From positions 434,001-498,000 of the forward strand of contig CAXXXQ010000001.1 in NCBI GenBank assembly GCA_963677355.2: DNA of 64,000 bases. The letters run 5' to 3'. Shown in pieces: positions 62,759 through 64,000 of this stretch. A model generated the notes under the pieces. That model searched no databases and was not told where the DNA came from. It was given only the letters and a program-made list of their open reading frames with translations. Position numbers and translations under genes: made by a program. The stretch's first letter is position 1; each line of letters starts with the position of its first letter. Origin of the DNA: Thiomicrorhabdus sp963677355 (GTDB lineage Bacteria > Pseudomonadota > Gammaproteobacteria > Thiomicrospirales > Thiomicrospiraceae).

Positions 62759-63445
62759 ATGGGGCCTCTAATCATTATTTTTGTGCTGTTATTTATCGTA
62801 ACAACGCTACCTAACATTTGGACGAAAGCGATCCTCAACAAACACCGCAAACCTCATCCCGACATTCCGGGAACCGGGCTGCAATTTGCCGAACATTTAG
62901 TCAAAAAATATGAACTGGTCGGTGTCAAAGTGGAAGAAACCGATCAGGGTGATCACTATGACCCCATCGACAAGATCGTTAGAATCTCAACCGCCAACGC
63001 GCACAGTAACTCATTAACCGCCATTACCACTGTGGCGCATGAAATCGGTCATGCCCTACAAGATAAAAACGACTACCCAGAATTGAAGCAGCGCACAGCA
63101 CTGGTTGAGCGTGCCGCCATTATGCAAAAATTTGCCGGAATAGCGCTAATGATCACTCCATTACTGATCCCTCTCGCTCACACTCCGATGATCGGCTTGT
63201 TAACTTTTGGTGCCGGCTTTATTGCCATGGGTGTCCCGGTAATTATCCATTTAAGCACCTTACCGGTAGAGTTTGATGCCAGCTTTAAACGAGCTCTACC
63301 TTTACTAGAAGAAGGACAGTATCTAAATGCAAAAGACCGAAAAACGGCAAAACGTATCCTACTGGCCTGCGCCATGACCTATGTCGCCGCCTCTTTATCG
63401 AGTCTATTTAATTTATGGAAATGGCTAAAAGCCTTGAAAAGGTAG
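62759..63445 (+). CDS. Neutral zinc metallopeptidase (YugP-like)
   Basis: A 228-residue membrane peptidase. An N-terminal helix (about 3-20), the catalytic motif TVAHEIGHALQDK (HEIGH, about 96) and two or three C-terminal helices. The LPVEFDASFKRAL segment is typical of YugP (PF04298 by recall). Family members act as membrane proteases of uncertain substrate. It lies 34 bp after the DUF255 gene. Confidence 0.92.
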   Translation: MGPLIIIFVLLFIVTTLPNIWTKAILNKHRKPHPDIPGTGLQFAEHLVKKYELVGVKVEETDQGDHYDPIDKIVRISTANAHSNSLTAITTVAHEIGHALQDKNDYPELKQRTALVERAAIMQKFAGIALMITPLLIPLAHTPMIGLLTFGAGFIAMGVPVIIHLSTLPVEFDASFKRALPLLEEGQYLNAKDRKTAKRILLACAMTYVAASLSSLFNLWKWLKALKR

Positions 63446-63512
63446 CTCCCCAGAAAGAAGCTACAGAACTGAAACGATGTTCATTAATACGAGAAGCCGC
63501 GCTCATCCGGAT

Positions 63513-64000
63513 CTACTGCAAAAAAGTAATCCGGTTTCTACCCTGATCTTTTGATTCATACAGAGCCTTATCCGCCCAAATGATCAATTTTTCGACCGAC
63601 TGGTGATCAACGCTCAAACCGATACTGATGGTAAGCGGCAGACCCAATACTGATACAGAGTGCTCTTCAATTCGAGACCTGACCGTTTCGCACAATGCTT
63701 CAATATCGGACACATTTTCGCACTTACCGAAAATGCAAAACTCCTCGCCGCCGAACCGAGCAATCAAATGATCTTTAAAAACGTCTTGAATGGTCTTTGC
63801 CGTAAAGACAATCGCATCGTCACCCTTAACATGCCCAAAACTGTCATTGACCACTTTAAAGTGATCGATATCCAGCATCACTGCAAAAACATTCGCCGAT
63901 CCGGCATCAAGCTTGGCCGCCATCTCAAAGAAGTAGCGGCGATTAAACAAACCGGTCAGAGAATCGGTTCGGGAAATTCGTTCGATCTTTTTATAACTTA
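63513..64000 (-). CDS. GGDEF domain protein, cut by window edge
   Basis: The reading frame is open to the right edge, so only the C-terminal part (about 162 residues) is seen. It begins inside the domain start, SRTDSLTGLFNRRYF. The cyclase site FGGEEFCIFGKC is intact, with MLDIDHFKVVNDSFGHVKGD upstream. There is no clear RxxD inhibitory site. The sensor part lies outside the window. It is convergent with the metallopeptidase gene. Confidence 0.9.
   Translation of the reverse strand, partial: SYKKIERISRTDSLTGLFNRRYFFEMAAKLDAGSANVFAVMLDIDHFKVVNDSFGHVKGDDAIVFTAKTIQDVFKDHLIARFGGEEFCIFGKCENVSDIEALCETVRSRIEEHSVSVLGLPLTISIGLSVDHQSVEKLIIWADKALYESKDQGRNRITFLQ

Noticed and set aside
1..64000. CRISPR arrays, tRNA or rRNA genes, prophage
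   Set aside because: No regularly spaced repeats, cloverleaf-like sequences, rRNA signatures or phage structural genes were seen by eye on either strand; no scan was run.

Overview
This is a 64 kb stretch of a Gammaproteobacterium chromosome, moderate in GC and densely coded. The gene set suggests a microaerophilic sulfur oxidiser of the Thiomicrospira / Hydrogenovibrio / Thiomicrorhabdus type: a complete cbb3 oxidase locus as the only respiratory genes, two half-size YeeE/YedE sulfur transporters, a TauE/SafE exporter, a TsoY-like membrane protein, a SulP anion transporter and several c-di-GMP proteins. The genus is an inference; no rRNA or other taxonomic marker is present.

Layout. (1) 1-5,360: an accessory patch. 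An IS110-family (IS1111-type) element sits inside one copy of a local repeat. Two further repeat copies lie next to three unrecognised envelope proteins and a decayed gene. (2) 5,560-17,640: housekeeping genes (DUF2059 protein, HhH protein, diguanylate cyclase, LpxL-like acyltransferase, ttcA, TsoY-like protein, MOSC protein, TauE, trmA, metH). (3) 17,800-28,560: small stress and regulatory units (GFA and mdaB opposite an HxlR regulator), a hairpin-rich 500 bp repeat, dbpA between two copies of an unknown 92-residue gene, DedA, a broken EamA transporter, two AraC regulators, an SDR and SulP. (4) 28,770-46,090: signalling and transport. This includes an NMT1-PAS-GGDEF sensor, a Bcr/CflA pump, DUF808, the YeeE pair and typA. 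It also holds a solute-binding lipoprotein with a hybrid histidine kinase and, 1.6 kb further on, a REC-PAS-GGDEF-EAL protein with a free Hpt protein. (5) 46,140-54,810, minus strand: ccoNOQP, a 46-residue membrane protein, then ccoG, ccoH, ccoI and ccoS, with FNR-type palindromes. (6) 55,315-63,450: hisBHAF-hisE without hisI, a HIT protein, tatABC, a DUF255 protein and a zinc metallopeptidase. A GGDEF protein runs off the right edge.

How the parts fit. The cbb3 block carries structural subunits, copper loading (CcoI), assembly factors (CcoG, CcoH, CcoS) and probable oxygen-responsive control. Tat export next to the his operon is a common neighbourhood in this class. Four GGDEF proteins, two of them with solute-binding input beside them or fused to them, suggest strong environmental control of c-di-GMP. 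The most interesting items are: the IS1111-type element, whose non-coding end contains short strings matching both sides of its own target; the repeats that share a promoter-like block in front of accessory genes; and the possible binding protein / hybrid kinase / Hpt / EAL phosphorelay. No tRNA, rRNA or CRISPR array was seen.
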